Of a stretch of DNA of 64,000 nucleotides, positions 46,560 through 60,850 are shown in pieces. The notes beneath the pieces are model-generated. The model searched no databases, was not told where the DNA came from, and worked only from the letters and a program-made list of their open reading frames with translations. The position numbers were made by a program, and so were the translations under genes. Position 1 is the first letter of the stretch; each line of letters opens with the position of its first letter. Source of the stretch: Manis javanica (lineage: Eukaryota > Chordata > Mammalia > Pholidota > Manidae); contig NC_133166.1 of NCBI RefSeq assembly GCF_040802235.1, forward strand, positions 115,272,991-115,336,990, in the 5' to 3' direction.

Positions 46560-46850
46560 TCCTTATTGTACAGTTAATAGCACATATTTACAAAGCACTT
46601 GGCTAACTCAGTCCTCACAACAATTGCTAGAGGTAGGTGCTACATGTTATAAATCCATCGTACAGGGGAAGAATGAAATAAGTAACTTGATACAGTTCAC
46701 AACCAGCAAGAGGAGCAACTGGGCAGTTTGCTTCCAGGGTCTGTACTCAACCATCCTGCCTTTCAGAACTGGTGAGGAAACAAGCTCAGAGAGTGAAGAG
46801 ATTCCCAAGCCTAAGAACGAGCTCTACGTTCATTTCAAACCAGGGATTAT
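46560..46850. repeat. MIR-like fragment upstream of MRPL11
   Basis: The phrases TTTACAAAGCACTTGGCTAA and CTCAGTCCTCACAACAATTG, then a diverged tail, follow the MIR pattern. Confidence 0.45.
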
Positions 46851-46858
46851 CACCATGC

Positions 46859-46873
46859 CCAGCAGATGGCGCC
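46859..46873 (+). promoter_or_regulatory. CTCF-type binding motif
   Basis: CCAGCAGATGGCGCC matches the core CTCF consensus (CCASYAGRKGGCRSY) at all 15 positions. It lies about 390 bases upstream of the MRPL11 start codon, between the ERV block and the promoter. Binding is predicted, not shown. Confidence 0.55.
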
Positions 46874-47246
46874 CCAGCGCATAGAAATCTGCGGGATTTG
46901 CCTAATCAGTCAAAACTACCATACCCACAATGGTGTGCGGGAATTAAGGTCCTCCTCCGTCAATTTAGTTGTCCGAGGTACTGCCTGTGCGCTCTCCAGC
47001 CGGAGTGTGTGTCCCCGAGCCCTTCGTGTCTTCATAAGATAGCAAGTTAAAAAAAATTTTTTTCTCTGCATCTCGCCCTCCTTTTACTATTTGGAGAGCG
47101 GAAGGACTGACACAACGCTGCTGTTGTGGGTTTCACCTGCCCTAACCTAACGTGAGGACCCTTGACCTCTGACTCAAAATGGCAGCTCACGGAACGATGG
47201 CTTCTGCAGTTTCCCTGAGGTGAACTAAGGCTGGTAACCCCGCGTC

Positions 47247-49897
<2,651 letters not shown>

Positions 49898-50090
49898 CCC
49901 CTGTCCCCCACAATCCGGGATTTTGAAGGGAGGTGCTGGGAATGGAGCCAGTTGGGAAAGCTGTGCCCAAGGGGAGGGAGGGAGGTGACACCAATCTGAT
50001 TATTTCCCTGATTTTAAATTACATGTTTTTACACAAATGGCTGTGTCAAGGGATCAGACCTAAATAAACGTCCTTTGTCTCCCACTCTCA
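49898..50090 (+). terminator. MRPL11: MRPL11 3' UTR and polyadenylation signal
   Basis: AATAAA at 50063-50068 lies 166 bases after the stop, followed by a GT/T-rich stretch (CCTTTGTCTCC). Cleavage is expected near 50085. Confidence 0.8.
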
Positions 50091-51440
50091 ACTTCTGTCT
50101 TGGGACCCCAGGGGAAAGGTGTCAGTACAGATGGTAGCCAGCATGGAAGACATCAGCTGCCCTGAGGGCCTAGGGGTCTTCATGCTCTTTCTCAGATATG
50201 TGATCTAGGCTCAGCCAAGTAGAGCAACTTGCCCAGGTTCTGAATTGCTGGCGGAGGTAGGAGTAGGGTACTGGCCTTCAGATTTGAGTGTTTTACTCCT
50301 CCCCAGGGGTGGATGAATGGGCAGGCTGGGTGGGGCTGTGGACTCGGGCTTGGTGTGCAGACACAGCTGATGTTGTTTGTGCCCTCTCAGAAATGTCATC
50401 TGGTGACTTGTGAGGCCCTGTGAGGACTTCAGGTCACAGCCCCAAACAGTTACTGACCAGAATGCCCCTGGTCCCAGGGGCTACTTCTGCTAAGGCCCCT
50501 CTACTAAGCTGACTGGCTCTGGATTCAAGAGTTAGCGGAACATAAGCTATTGTGGGGTTGGTGGCCACAGACCCACAGAAGAAGCAAAGCTTCAGTAGGT
50601 ACCAGCCCAAGGTGGGCGAAGACTTGGTCTTTTGTTTTCCCCGCTATCCAGAACATCAGGGACTATTCTTAGAGAAGAGAGGAGTTGGGTCAGAAATGGG
50701 GTTCACATTTACCAAGCATCTTCTGTTAAGTGCTAGGTGCTTCATTTTACACTGAGAAGTTATGGAAAGCATAGAAAAACAGAAGAAAATTAAAACCTCA
50801 CATAATCTCTCCAACCCAGATGAGATTCCTGCCAGTATTTGGATGTATATCTTTTCTACTCCTTATTCTCTGTGTATGTATAATATGTAACAGTTTTTGA
50901 AAAACAAACTGGGGTCGTACTGTAGATACTGTATTCTTATGCTTTTAACTTGGCAGTTATTTAGAACATTTTCTTATACTATCTTCCTTAAAACAATTTT
51001 TAATGACTGCTTAGTATTCTGTCTTATATATAGGTGGACTATAGTCAAGTCCTCAACTGTTGAGTACCTTATTGTTTGCATTAAAAATACATATGTATAC
51101 ATACAACCTTGTGATGGACATCTTTGGAAAACACTATTTAGTGGCTTATGTCAGGTGCTGGGCTTGGTGTTACTATGACTGAGGACACAAGAATAAATAT
51201 GACACAGTTCCTGCCTTTAGAGGTGGCTGCTTAACAGTAATTACAGTTACTGTTTCGTGAAGAAACAATTAAAATTATTGTGACAAAGGAGAAGTATTCA
51301 TGCAGATTGAGGCAAAACCAAGCCTGGGGATTCAGGGAGGAGTTCCCAGGGGAAGTGATTTTAAAACAAAGACCTGAAGGGGTGTAAGGCGAGGCATGAA
51401 TGATGACTGGGACTCAGCGAGGGGGGAGCATAGCATAGGA
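50091..51440. other. Intergenic DNA after MRPL11
   Basis: A diverged L1/L2-like AT-rich repeat lies at about 50750-51130, and an ancient repeat at about 51140-51400. No gene is recognised. Confidence 0.4.
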
Positions 51441-51454
51441 TTTCAGGCAGAACT

Positions 51455-51870
51455 GCTTTCGTTATCTGCTGCTGCAGAACAATGTTGCCGTACATTAGTG
51501 GCTTGAAACAGTATTTTTTCTCACAATGTTTGTGGGTCAGGAGTGTGCCATAGCTTAGGGTCCTCTGCTTCAGGGTCTCACAGAGTTGCAATCAAAAGTG
51601 TCAGCTGGGGCTGTAGTCTCATCTGAGGCTAACTGGGGAAGGATGCACTTCCAAACTCGTGGGTGTTGGCAGCATTTAATTGCATTTGGGCAGTTGGACT
51701 GAGGGCCTCAGTTGTCAGCCAGAGGCGACCTATGTGGACCTTCCCACCCTGACCACTCACTTCCTCCAAGCCAGTGAGGGAGAGAGACTCCTCAGAAAAG
51801 GAGTGCCAGTCTTTACGTATCGTAGTCATACCCATGTCAACGTGGGGATCATACAAATGTGCGGATACCA
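51455..51870 (+). repeat. MaLR MLT1-like LTR
   Basis: The phrases TTATCTGCTGCTGCAGAACA, GTGGGTCAGGAGTGTGCCAT, GGTCTCACAGAGTTGCAATC and GGACTGAGGGCCTCAGTTG follow MLT1-type LTR sequence in order. Edges are approximate. Confidence 0.6.
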
Positions 51871-52059
51871 GGAGGTGGAGATCCCGGAGCCGCCTAAGGT
51901 CTGTCCCCACGGGCCAAGAGCCTGTGCAGAGTGGCATTGCGGGCAGACTCGGGCTGCTCTCAGCACTGCTGCCCTCCTCCCTTCCACCTTGGGCATCGCA
52001 CCCCTTCCTGCTTTCTCTTCCTGCCTCCTCCAATCCACTCCCCACACATCTGTCAGAGG

Positions 52060-52640
52060 GATGGCTTAAACATGTGAATCATATCTTGTTCTTCCCCTGC
52101 TTAAGTCTCCTCAGTGGATTTCTGTTGCATGTGAAGTAAAATACGAGTTTTCTACCACAGTCGAAAGGCCCTGAGCAATCTTACCCTCTTCTCCAACCAA
52201 CGACTCTCCCTCCTGCTGGCCTTGATCAGCCACACTGCCTTCCTTGCTGTTCCGTAAACGGGTCACACCCTTTCCCAGTTAATACCTCTACTCTTGCTGT
52301 CCTTTTGAGTGTTTCCAGGAACATTCTGATCCCCGATTCTCATCTTTGAGTTCTTAGCTCACTGTTACCTCCTTTGAAAAGGCTTTCTGACACTCCACGC
52401 TAAGTTCGGCCCTCCAGTCTTGTGCTGTGCTTCTCTCTCACAGCAGCCTGGCTCTTTCCCTTACCGTACACGCCGTACACTCCTTTGAGCTGTTTATTTC
52501 CTTTCTGTCATGTCTCCCCACACCTGGAATGTAAGCTCTGTGTGCCCGGGGACCTTGTCTTCCTTGTTCACAACTGCATTCCAGGACCCTGAACAGTGCC
52601 TAGAGCATGTAGGTATAGTGAATATTTATCACATGAAAAA
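52060..52640 (+). repeat. L2 LINE 3'-end fragment
   Basis: It contains CCCCTGCTTAAGTCTCCTCA, CCTTGCTGTTCCGTAAACGG and ACACCTGGAATGTAAGCTCT, the usual order in the L2 3' region. A MIR piece follows at about 52740-52860. Confidence 0.65.
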
Positions 52641-53084
52641 ATGAGATTGTAGAGCCAATGCTTGAGCTCAATCTTTTATGACCTCCAAATTTGAGTGCTT
52701 TCCCCTACATTCTGCTCCCAGGGCAGAGGTTGGTATTGGTGATAAGGGAACTGACTGAGAGTCAGAGCTGGCTTCTGCAGCGACTCTGGAAGTGCCATTA
52801 GGCAAGTCCTTTCCTCTTACCTGGCCTCAGTTTATCCATCTATTCTAAGCTACGAGGCTCAGCCACAGGGACCTTGCCAGTGAGGAACAGGTGCAGGTAC
52901 TTCTCTGTCCAGCAGGTGGAGCCATTGGCTCTAATTTTCGTTTCCGTGCTGGACTTGGCTGGCGGGATCTCTGGTTCTGAGGTCAGGGTGCCTTCTCCGT
53001 ACAAGCACACACTACATCACCCACCACTACCAAAATCCAGTGAAGTGTTTGTTTTTCCCCACGTATTTTTCACTTTTAACATTT

Positions 53085-53540
53085 TCATTTATTTCATTTT
53101 GCCTTTTAAATAAACTTCTTATTACAGATTCAGATTTATGGAAACATGAAAATAGTACCAAGTTCCCACATACTCCATACCTGTTATTTTCCCTGTTATT
53201 GACATCTTACTTATGTAGTACATTTGTTATAATTAATGGGCCAATACTGATATATTATTATTAACAATCCATATTATTAACAGTCCAACCTTTATTCAGA
53301 TTTCCTTAGTTCTAACTTACACTCTTTTTCTGTTCTAGTATCCCATCCAGAATACTGTATTATCATTTTGTCATTAGTTTCCTCAGGCTCCTCTTTGCCT
53401 TGTTTTTGACTACCATGGACGTTTTTGGATGGGTCTCCAATGTGTGTCTTGAGCTTATGGTCGCTTAAGATTTGAAACGCTGGGAGTTAACAACATTTTG
53501 CTCTCTGGGGAACTTAGGAACATATTTTTGTGGTAGAAAA
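53085..53540 (-). repeat. L1M 3' UTR fragment, antisense
   Basis: It reads TTATTACAGATTCAGATTTA, CCACATACTCCATACCTGTT and TTTGACTACCATGGACGTTT. This is the same L1 3' UTR type as at 1680-1830. Confidence 0.55.
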
Positions 53541-55100
53541 CTGGTGCCTTCCTACTCACGTCCTTGGAATGATATTTGTAAATGGTCCTTTTAATAAAAT
53601 ATTTCTAGCGTGTCTGCCATGTGCCCGGCTCTGCGCTCAGTGCCAGTGAGGGAGCAGAGCTAAGACAGTGTCCTCTTGGGGTTTTTGGTCCATTTCTTTT
53701 GTCCAAGTTGGGAAAAAGATGCACAGGAAGATAGAGGCCAAAGCTTCACCTTCCTGTTTCACCCAAGGATTCATCCAAGGTGGAAAGGGGGTGACAGTTC
53801 CCTGGAAGGTCTTTCTTCCCGTAGGATCTTCTAAGGGGACAGCCCAGAGCTGGAAGATTTGGAATGAGAAGAGGTTTAGGGGAACTCTCAGCTCCTGGAG
53901 TCCAGCCCCACTTTTCACTGGGGGAATGTGGGGGGCCTGGAATTTCCTTCTCCTTGAGAAAGAAACTTTGTCTAAACCTTTACAGTCACCATTGCCTCCT
54001 GATTCATTTCAGTCACTTAAATGTGTTCTGAACTCTTCAGCTTATAGAGACCCCATCAAAACCTAGCAGCATCTTTGGGAGGTAAGCGCCATTTTTTCAG
54101 CCTAATTTTACCTGTGAAGGAACAGGTACAAAGGTCCCTCTCAGCAAAAGTGGAGGTAGCATTTGAACCCAGGTTCCTCTGTTTCCTAATTTTTATTCCC
54201 CTCATCTAGCCATATACTGTTGGGCTGTTGAGCCCTCAAGCTTGGAGGAAAACAGCATTTGTGGAAACTTCTCTTGACCCACTAAGTTCTATCCTGCTCA
54301 GAAGTTTGGGGTCTGCTCTAGCTCAAAGAAGTGTAGGAGTAGAGACCCCTGCTTGAGCCAAACCTGTCCTTATCAAGTAATGCAGGATGGGACAATCTGA
54401 GATAGTGGTTCACTGACTTTGAAGGCAGAGGTGACAGCCCAGGGCTCAAACACAGATGATGTAGATATATTTCCCACCTGTAACTCTCACCGTCTCTGTG
54501 GGAAAAACCACTATCTACCTGTGGTCCTCAGTTACTTTGTCAGTGAAAGGGTGCCAGTATGCCTGTCCAGAGGCTTTATCGTGGTGAATGAAAGTGTTGC
54601 GAGCTGAGAACCCTGGGCAAGCGTAGCAGAAGTGGTTTCCATTTCCAGTGAGAAGATCCAAGGCCTAAAGGGAAGCTGCTTCCCTTCTGGGCCAGGCTGA
54701 AGGAAGAAACTCAGGTCCTGAAATTTCAAACCCATGTCCAGGAAAATGCCAAGCTGAACCCCCTACCCTTCCCCAGGCCCTTCTGTTCCCTCCCACATTG
54801 TGAGCACTGCAAGCTTGAAGAAGGGAGGAGACTCCTTCCAGTACTGGATGCCAAAGCGTCTTGAAAGCAAGATGTAACATCTGTTTCAGCATCAAACTCC
54901 CCAGCTTCTTGCACAGGGTGGAACACACACTGTGCTCCCGATGCTGAGTGAAAGGATGCATGGTGCATAAGTGGGTGGAGACATGCCAGGGCTATGGGCA
55001 TGTCCAGACTTTACCTCTGGACCCCCAGGCTCCCAGCTGGGCCTCCCAACCTTCTCAGGGCCCCACCCCTCCCTTGTCACAGCAGTGCATGACACCAGGG
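53541..55100. other. Intergenic DNA downstream of NPAS4
   Basis: Mostly unique-looking sequence with a few old repeat scraps. No exon or RNA gene is recognised. Confidence 0.4.
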
Positions 55101-55104
55101 GTAC

Positions 55105-55821
55105 CGAAAAGGCAAACTGGACTTTATTATAAAGTTGGCTACGAAGTCACCGCAGCACCACGAGGTGGCTGCCTGGCAGGCCCAGGCAGTCTGGCAGCCG
55201 GGTGAGTCCCGCACCAGATACACGCACTTGTGCAAGCGCACGTGTGACGGCGGCAGGTCTGCCTTCCTCCATCGGAAAGGAATGTAGCGTCTCTTCGCGC
55301 CCCCCACCCCAGGCGCGGGGCGCAAGAGTCACAAGAAGGGCCGCCGGGGCGGCAGAGTCCATCGGAATTGAAATCCCGTTACTGGTGTGTAGAGAATTCT
55401 ACGTGGGTTCAAGAGCCCCTCAGGGCACAGGCTGGCCCGGGCAGGTGCTGCCTTTCCCCCACCAAGGCCCAGGGGTGGCTTGGCCCCCAGGAGTGGAGAA
55501 CTGGCCCAGGCCCATGGGGCAGCACGGGGCGGGGAAGTGAGATTCCCCTGTTCTCCGCTTGAAATCCCATTCAAGGAAACTCACTACGAGTGATTACAGA
55601 TTGAAATGGAAACTGGGATCGCTCGAAGTCTCTAAATTTTAAAAAGAAGGTTCCCTCCTTGCCCTCCCACCTCCCCCCCCGCAAAATCCTGCAGGCCTGG
55701 GGAATCAGATATATCCCCCTCTGGCCCCCAGAATCCCCCCAACAGTCCCGGGGGGGTGGAGAGCGGCTCCACGTCTTGATGACAATATGCCATACTTGAC
55801 GACGTTAAGTCACAGACTTAT
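55105..55821 (-). terminator. NPAS4: NPAS4 3' UTR and polyadenylation signal
   Basis: The minus-strand hexamer AATAAA lies at 55123-55128 (TTTATT on plus), about 700 bases after the stop. Cleavage is expected near 55105. A C-run-rich tract lies at 55668-55765. Confidence 0.75.
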
Positions 55822-55850
55822 TCAAAACGTTGGTTCCCCTCCACTTCCAT
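55822..55850 (-). CDS. NPAS4: NPAS4 exon 8 (last ten codons)
   Basis: It encodes DGSGGEPTF and a TGA stop at 55822-55824. The acceptor is CTCTGCAG at 55851. It is too short to detect without the reading frame of exon 7. Confidence 0.92.
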
Positions 55851-58800
55851 CTGCAGAGAGAGAAAGAATAAGTCCTATTAGGAAAGAAAGTTTGAGGATT
55901 GGTGTGCATGCATGTTGGCACATAGTATGGGCTTCAAATATGTTGGACCAATGTGAATGATCACCGGAGGCTCAGCAGATAAGGAAGCAATTTGTACAGA
56001 TGGAGTGAAACTGTGGCTATAGTTCCGGGAAAGACGGAGCCATAGCAGGGAGCCTCTGACGGGGCCAGGGGCTGAGTCCCACCCTCTTTCTTTCCCAAAC
56101 TCTATAAACTCTTGCTCTGTATTCTGGGGGCAAGAATACTGAGACAGAGCTCTAATTCCTCTTTCATCAATTTGTTATGCAACCTTAGTCAAGTTTCTTT
56201 AACTCTGAGACCTCAATTGTCTTAATTTGTAAAATGAAGTGGTGATGGCTGATCTAGTTCCTCATAGAGTTAAGAAACACAAGCCATTGCCCGAGGATTC
56301 TTTTGCATTTTGTCCCACACCCCTTACCTCTCCCCTCCAAGCCTACTTATCCAAAACTTCCACATTAAGTTTCTCATTAGTTCTTATCCTCACTGTGACC
56401 CTAGGCAGTATCCCATTAATAAAATTGAGGTACAGAGAGAGGGATTTATTCATCTAATGCCCCCAGCATCTCACTGGCAGGACAGTTACCTGAGTTCTTG
56501 AATATTTTGGCTGGACTCACCTTCATGGAAGCTGTCTTGAACTTGGCTCTGGAGTTGATGCAACTCATCAGTAAACCCATCATAGGGGAATGCTGAGACA
56601 CTTGTCTCAAAGGCGGTTTCATATGTGGCCAGGTCCTCCAGGAAGCTGTGGTCTTCTGGGGACAGGTTGTTGTGAGGCGAGGGGGCCCCTCCTGGGACCG
56701 CTGCCTCGGGATCCCCTGAACTCCATTCCCCATTGGGGTCTGGGGTAGAGAGATCCATGAAGATATCTTCCACAGGCGCGTCTTCCAGGAATATGTTATC
56801 AGGGTCAGCCAAGAAATCCAGCTCCTGACATTTCCAGGGTTTGAGGTCCAGGCTGAGCACAGGAGGACCAGTCCCTGAAAGGGACAGGCTGGAATCCAGG
56901 GGCTCTAGACCCCCAAGTGGCTCCAACCCGCCTGTGCCAGCCTCAGCTGAGAAGGGCCTGTCCATGCCCTGAGCCAGCTGGCTGATCTGCTGGATGAGAC
57001 GGTCTATCTCATTCTGCTCTTTCTCAGAGTAGTGGAAGAAGCTCTGCTTGACTGGAGAGGCCTCAGGTGTGAGTAGGCCTTCAGGCACCAGGGGGACGTC
57101 CACAGACAGGGGACCCCGGATCTGGGCCAGGGCCAGCAGTGTGCAGTCCCCATTACCAGGGCTGCTAGGACTTGGGGGCAACTTCTCATAGAGAAAACTG
57201 CATCCCTCCTGGGCAAAGTAAGTCTTGGTAGGATTGGGGCTCAGTTGCTCTGGGAAAGTTTGACTGGGGCTGTTGAGGTGTGCTTGGAATGCTGTGCTGG
57301 GAGGAGTCAGCTGCTCATGGGCAGGGCTGCCCAAAGTCTCTGGGAAGGTGGCAGTGCTGGAAAGCAGCTGATCTGGGAAGGTGGAGGTGCAGGGAGTCAA
57401 CTGATCTTCGTAGCTTCTGGCTGAGGTTTCGGTCAGCTGGCTTTGTAGTGGGTTAGTCAGTGGATCTGGGAAGGTTGCACTCCTGGGCGTCAATTGATCA
57501 GAAAAGGTCATGGTGCTTGGAGTCAGCTGTTCTTGGAGAGAGCTGGAGGGAGTGGGCAAGTGGGTCTGAAAGGGCTCATGGAGGCTGAAGAGGAAGGCGC
57601 AGCCTCCTGGCTGGTGGGGTGTGTAGGGCGGGGTGCACACAAGATCCTTGTTCAGGTCTGCTTGAAGAGAAGGCTCAGGGCCAGTTGGGAATGTCAGGTA
57701 ACTGAAGCCCAGCTCTTTGGGTGGTTGAGGAAGCTCTTCTGATGTTGAGACAGCACCCAGCTCAGGAGCACTGGAGAAACTAGTGCTTCTGGGAGCCCCC
57801 AGGGCTGGGGTAAAGAGTGGGTTAGGGCTGGAGCACTGCTCCTGAGAGAGGATGTTCTCAGGGAATGAGGGTAACATGGTTGAGGTGCCCAGGATATAGG
57901 CTGCCTGGGTATCTTCAGAGTTCAGCTGCTGGCGGAGGCTCCAGGCTTCTGTGTCACTGGAAAGGAGAGAAGAGGCAGCAGGTAAGGGTTTGCTGTACAT
58001 TCCCAGAGTAGTTCCTTGATTTGTACCTCCTCCATGCCCATATCAGTTGCCCCCCAGACCCCTGCCTTGCAGCTCACCTGATTGGGTAGTTATTGGCAGT
58101 AATGGGCCCCTCTGTTCCTTCTGAGTATAACAGGCAATAAATCCATGCCCAGCCTCCAGGCTTGGCCTGAAGTCTCACCACCATCTCTGCCTGAATATCT
58201 CCACTCTCAGCCACTGAAGGGGAAGAAGAGGTATAAAATTAGGACACCCATCAGGCAACACCACCTAAACTCCCCCTTGCTGACCTCTCCATTGAATTGG
58301 GGTATCCATGACATCCTCTTTTCTGACTATCCTAACTTGTACCACTCGGCTCCCCACCTTGACCTCACCACTTGGACTCCTCAGTTCTGACTCTTGTCAC
58401 CTTGACTCCTCACCCTAATGTTCACCCTGTAGCATCCAAAAGTGTTGGCCTCTGGTATTTACCCAGCATAAGTCTTGACTATAACCCTTCTTGGTTGGAT
58501 CTCCCATACCCTTTCCCAGCTCCCTGTCTTGTCCCCAGGTTCTCTGGACACTCACACAGGCGATAGTGTTGAGCAGAAGCGTGGCCCAGGTCCTCAGGGT
58601 GCAGCAGTCCATACCATGATTTACAGAGCAGTTCACTGCGCTCAAAGCCCAGGTAGATTAGGACACTGGGAAGATGGAAAGGGTGAGGTCAGCTTTCTGT
58701 TTTCCCTGCTAGATACCCAGGCACCTCACTCTCAGGTCCTCTAACCCCTCAGGCTTCCCTTCCCCTGACTCCAGAATCTAAGGTCGCCTCATCTCTGGCT

Positions 58801-60541
58801 TGCCTTCCTCCTGGAGTCTGAACACTCGGGGCTTACCTCTCAGAGATGTCCAGTAGGGCCAGGTCCTTAGCGTGACGGCTCTGGAACATGGCCAGGAAGA
58901 GTGAGGCAGGGCCAGGGCCAGGGCCAGGGCGGGGTCTTGGCTCCAGTGGGGCACAGAAAGCTGTGAATACGGGGTTTCCTGCCCAGTAGGCCCCAGGTGG
59001 ATGGGCGTGGAATCGGCCTCGAATAAGCACCAGTTTGTTGCCTGCACTCTGGCGCCGGAGGGACTTGGAGGTATTGAAGCGGCAGCGGAAGAGGCGATCT
59101 AGGTGAGTGAAGAGAAAACTGATAAGAGGGAGCACGGCTGAGAGAGATGGCAGAAGGGAGGAGCAGGGCAGCAGGAGGGAGATTGGTTGGAGGAAGGGAA
59201 AAGTTCTTACCAGTGTCCAGGGCAGAGGGCAGAGTGAGTTGCTGGCGCACAGTTAGGTGGTCAGCTGGGTCAATGATGTCATAGATACTGTCACCCTGGG
59301 CAACCAGGTCCACCTGGAGAAAGGTAAGGAAGAGATGACCATTAGTGAAGGTGGCAGGAGTTAATTCTTGACACATAGAATCTCTTGACACATAGAACCT
59401 CTCCTTCCTCAGTAATTCTCAGATTCTCAGACGTGGAAGGCTCATCTGTCTCATCTGTGTCCCAGCCCAAGCTCAGAGGATGCTCAGCACTCACCATGGA
59501 GTGGCCCAGATGCTCGCTCACACTCTCAGATAGATATAGCAGCTTCCCCTCGGCTGTGAACACAAGTAGAAAGCCAGGTAGGGCTGCCACTATGTCTTCA
59601 AGCTCTTGAGGTGAGAGGATCCCCGTGGGGCCTGCGAGAGGAGTGCCTGCTGGATGAGAAGATATGGTGAGTCAGGAGTAAGACTGGGAACCAAAGCAGA
59701 GTGAGAAAGGCATGGACCGAGTTTCAGAAAGTCTAGAGGAATTTCCCTCCGTCTGCCCCTGAACACACCGCTGCCCACAGGCTGTCGCCCAGAGAACCTG
59801 TTGCTGGATCTCCCCAGCCAGAGAGTCCTTCGACTTCTAAGTCAGGACCAAGGCCTCCGCAGCCATGGATTTCAGAACTGCGGACAGCGCTCCAAAGCCC
59901 ACCGGGAGTTCAGCACCGCGGGCAGTGCCTCGCAACCCGGTGGTAGTGTCAGCACCACGGACAGCGCCTCAAAGGCTGCAGGCGCGCTCTTCCAGCTTCT
60001 CGACCAGCTGCTGCATTTTCCCAGGCTTTCGTGGCTCCATCACCACAACTTCCCAGGCATCCCTCCCCGGGTACCCTGAGTGCCTCTGTGCTGGTGGGAA
60101 TTGCAGACATTCTGTCCTGGCTCTCTTCTTCCCATATGTCTGGCAAGCAGGATATTATCCTGGCTCTCTAACCCTCATCCAAAACTAAGGTGAACTCTGG
60201 ACAGAGTTCAGGTGGAAAAGTAGAAAGTCTTGAGTTCCCAGAGTATCCTCTCTCCCCAGCTCGCCAACACGCTCTCCTAGACATGCGGCAGTCCCAGCGG
60301 GTTCCCTCAGCTTCACTGTCCCCGGTGCCCACCAGCCAGGGTCTCTGGAAGCCCCAGTTTGCTCACCTCCAGCGAAGAAGACGCCCTTGCGAGTGTAGAT
60401 GCAGGCAAGACTCATGATGTGCAGGTAGGACAGCCGGACCTTGTCTGCCTCGGCTAGCGGCAGCAGCTCCTTGAGGTTCCGGATCTCAGCGTTGATCTGG
60501 TCGCGGCGCGCCTTGGAGGCGCCCTTGGTAGAGCGGTACAT
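55822..60541 (-). CDS. NPAS4: Neuronal PAS domain protein 4, bHLH-PAS transcription factor (complete, 8 exons)
   Basis: NPAS4 is a nuclear transcription factor induced in neurons by calcium influx; it pairs with ARNT or ARNT2 and drives genes that set inhibitory synapse number, such as BDNF. Minus-strand exons are 60367-60541, 59495-59646, 59211-59313, 58837-59098, 58556-58665, 58078-58213, 56521-57956 and 55822-55850, giving 800 residues. The bHLH covers about residues 1-53 ([20 protein letters not shown]), PAS-A about 70-145 and PAS-B about 200-275. The long exon 7 encodes an acidic, Pro/Ser/Thr-rich activation region with degenerate QLTPxxxTF repeats. The protein ends [10 protein letters not shown]. 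All junctions agree in phase. Upstream lie a TATA box, CRE-like sites, a CArG box and a candidate enhancer. Identification is from recalled family sequence. Confidence 0.97.
56150..56255 (+). repeat. MIR fragment in NPAS4 last intron
   Basis: AACCTTAGTCAAGTTTCTTT and AATTGTCTTAATTTGTAAAA follow the MIR consensus. Confidence 0.5.
56521..57956 (-). CDS. NPAS4: NPAS4 exon 7 (activation region)
   Basis: This 1436-base exon encodes most of the C-terminal half, from [20 protein letters not shown] to QVQDSFHE. It carries tandem degenerate repeats of QLTPSTxTFPD (about 57230-57550) and acidic stretches near the end. The donor is GAAG|GTGAGT at 56520; reading through would add a short tail and stop at 56486-56488. 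Confidence 0.96.
58078..58213 (-). CDS. NPAS4: NPAS4 exon 6
   Basis: It encodes [20 protein letters not shown] through NNYPI plus two bases, the end of PAS-B. The acceptor is TTCAG and the donor AG|GTGAGC. Confidence 0.94.
58556..58665 (-). CDS. NPAS4: NPAS4 exon 5
   Basis: It encodes [20 protein letters not shown] through AQHYRL plus one base, the first half of PAS-B. The donor is T|GTGAGT. Confidence 0.94.
58837..59098 (-). CDS. NPAS4: NPAS4 exon 4
   Basis: It encodes [20 protein letters not shown] through LALLDISE plus two bases. It contains a GGGCCA tandem tract at about 58911-58935 that encodes [10 protein letters not shown]. The acceptor is CTAG and the donor AG|GTAAGC. Confidence 0.94.
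59211..59313 (-). CDS. NPAS4: NPAS4 exon 3
   Basis: It encodes [20 protein letters not shown] through LPSALDT plus one base, continuing PAS-A. The donor is ACTG|GTAAGA. Confidence 0.94.
59495..59646 (-). CDS. NPAS4: NPAS4 exon 2
   Basis: It encodes [20 protein letters not shown] through [10 protein letters not shown], the start of PAS-A. The acceptor is CAG at 59647-59649 and the donor ATG|GTGAGT. Confidence 0.94.
60367..60541 (-). CDS. NPAS4: NPAS4 exon 1 (bHLH)
   Basis: It encodes [20 protein letters not shown] through KGVFFAG and one base. The basic region is followed by helix-loop-helix [20 protein letters not shown]. The donor is GGAG|GTGAGC at 60366. An upstream in-frame ATG exists at 60602-60604, but the MYRSTKG start fits the family. 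Confidence 0.95.
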
Positions 60542-60715
60542 GACTAGCGGCTGTGGAGCTCCAGCCCCGGCGCTCCGAACACCTGCGTGCCTGTCTCGAC
60601 GCACCAGTGGCTTCCTCCTCCTCGCTTCCCCGTTTCTCGCTCAGGCTCTCTCTCTCTCCTCTCCTCTCCTGGGCTCCGCTCGGCTGCGCTGCCCCCCTAG
60701 CCTGCCTCGTTCCGC

Positions 60716-60723
60716 CTTATATA
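60716..60723 (-). promoter_or_regulatory. NPAS4: NPAS4 TATA box
   Basis: TATATAAG on the minus strand lies about 175 bases upstream of the start codon, placing transcription start near 60690 and a 5' UTR of about 150 bases. A TATA promoter suits an immediate early gene. Confidence 0.8.
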
Positions 60724-60850
60724 GCTCCTACCAGGCGTGGGGGCTCGCTTTAGAGAAAGGGGGGCGGGAAAGAGGGAGGCTGGGCTAAGCAAGCTGCAGC
60801 GGGAGCCGCTGGCTGGGGAAGGGGGCGCTCCTCCTCCCTCCCTGGCTTCC

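Noticed and set aside
55155-55172. Second CTCF-like string near the NPAS4 3' end
   Set aside because: Two or more core positions deviate (CCACGAGGTGGCTGC).
56486-56520. Extension of NPAS4 exon 7 as the natural C-terminus
   Set aside because: The frame passes a strong GTGAGT donor, and a ten-codon exon at 55822-55850 gives the family's usual ending [10 protein letters not shown].
60185-60604. Upstream in-frame ATG at 60602-60604 as the NPAS4 start
   Set aside because: The family begins [14 protein letters not shown]; the upstream codons resemble 5' UTR.
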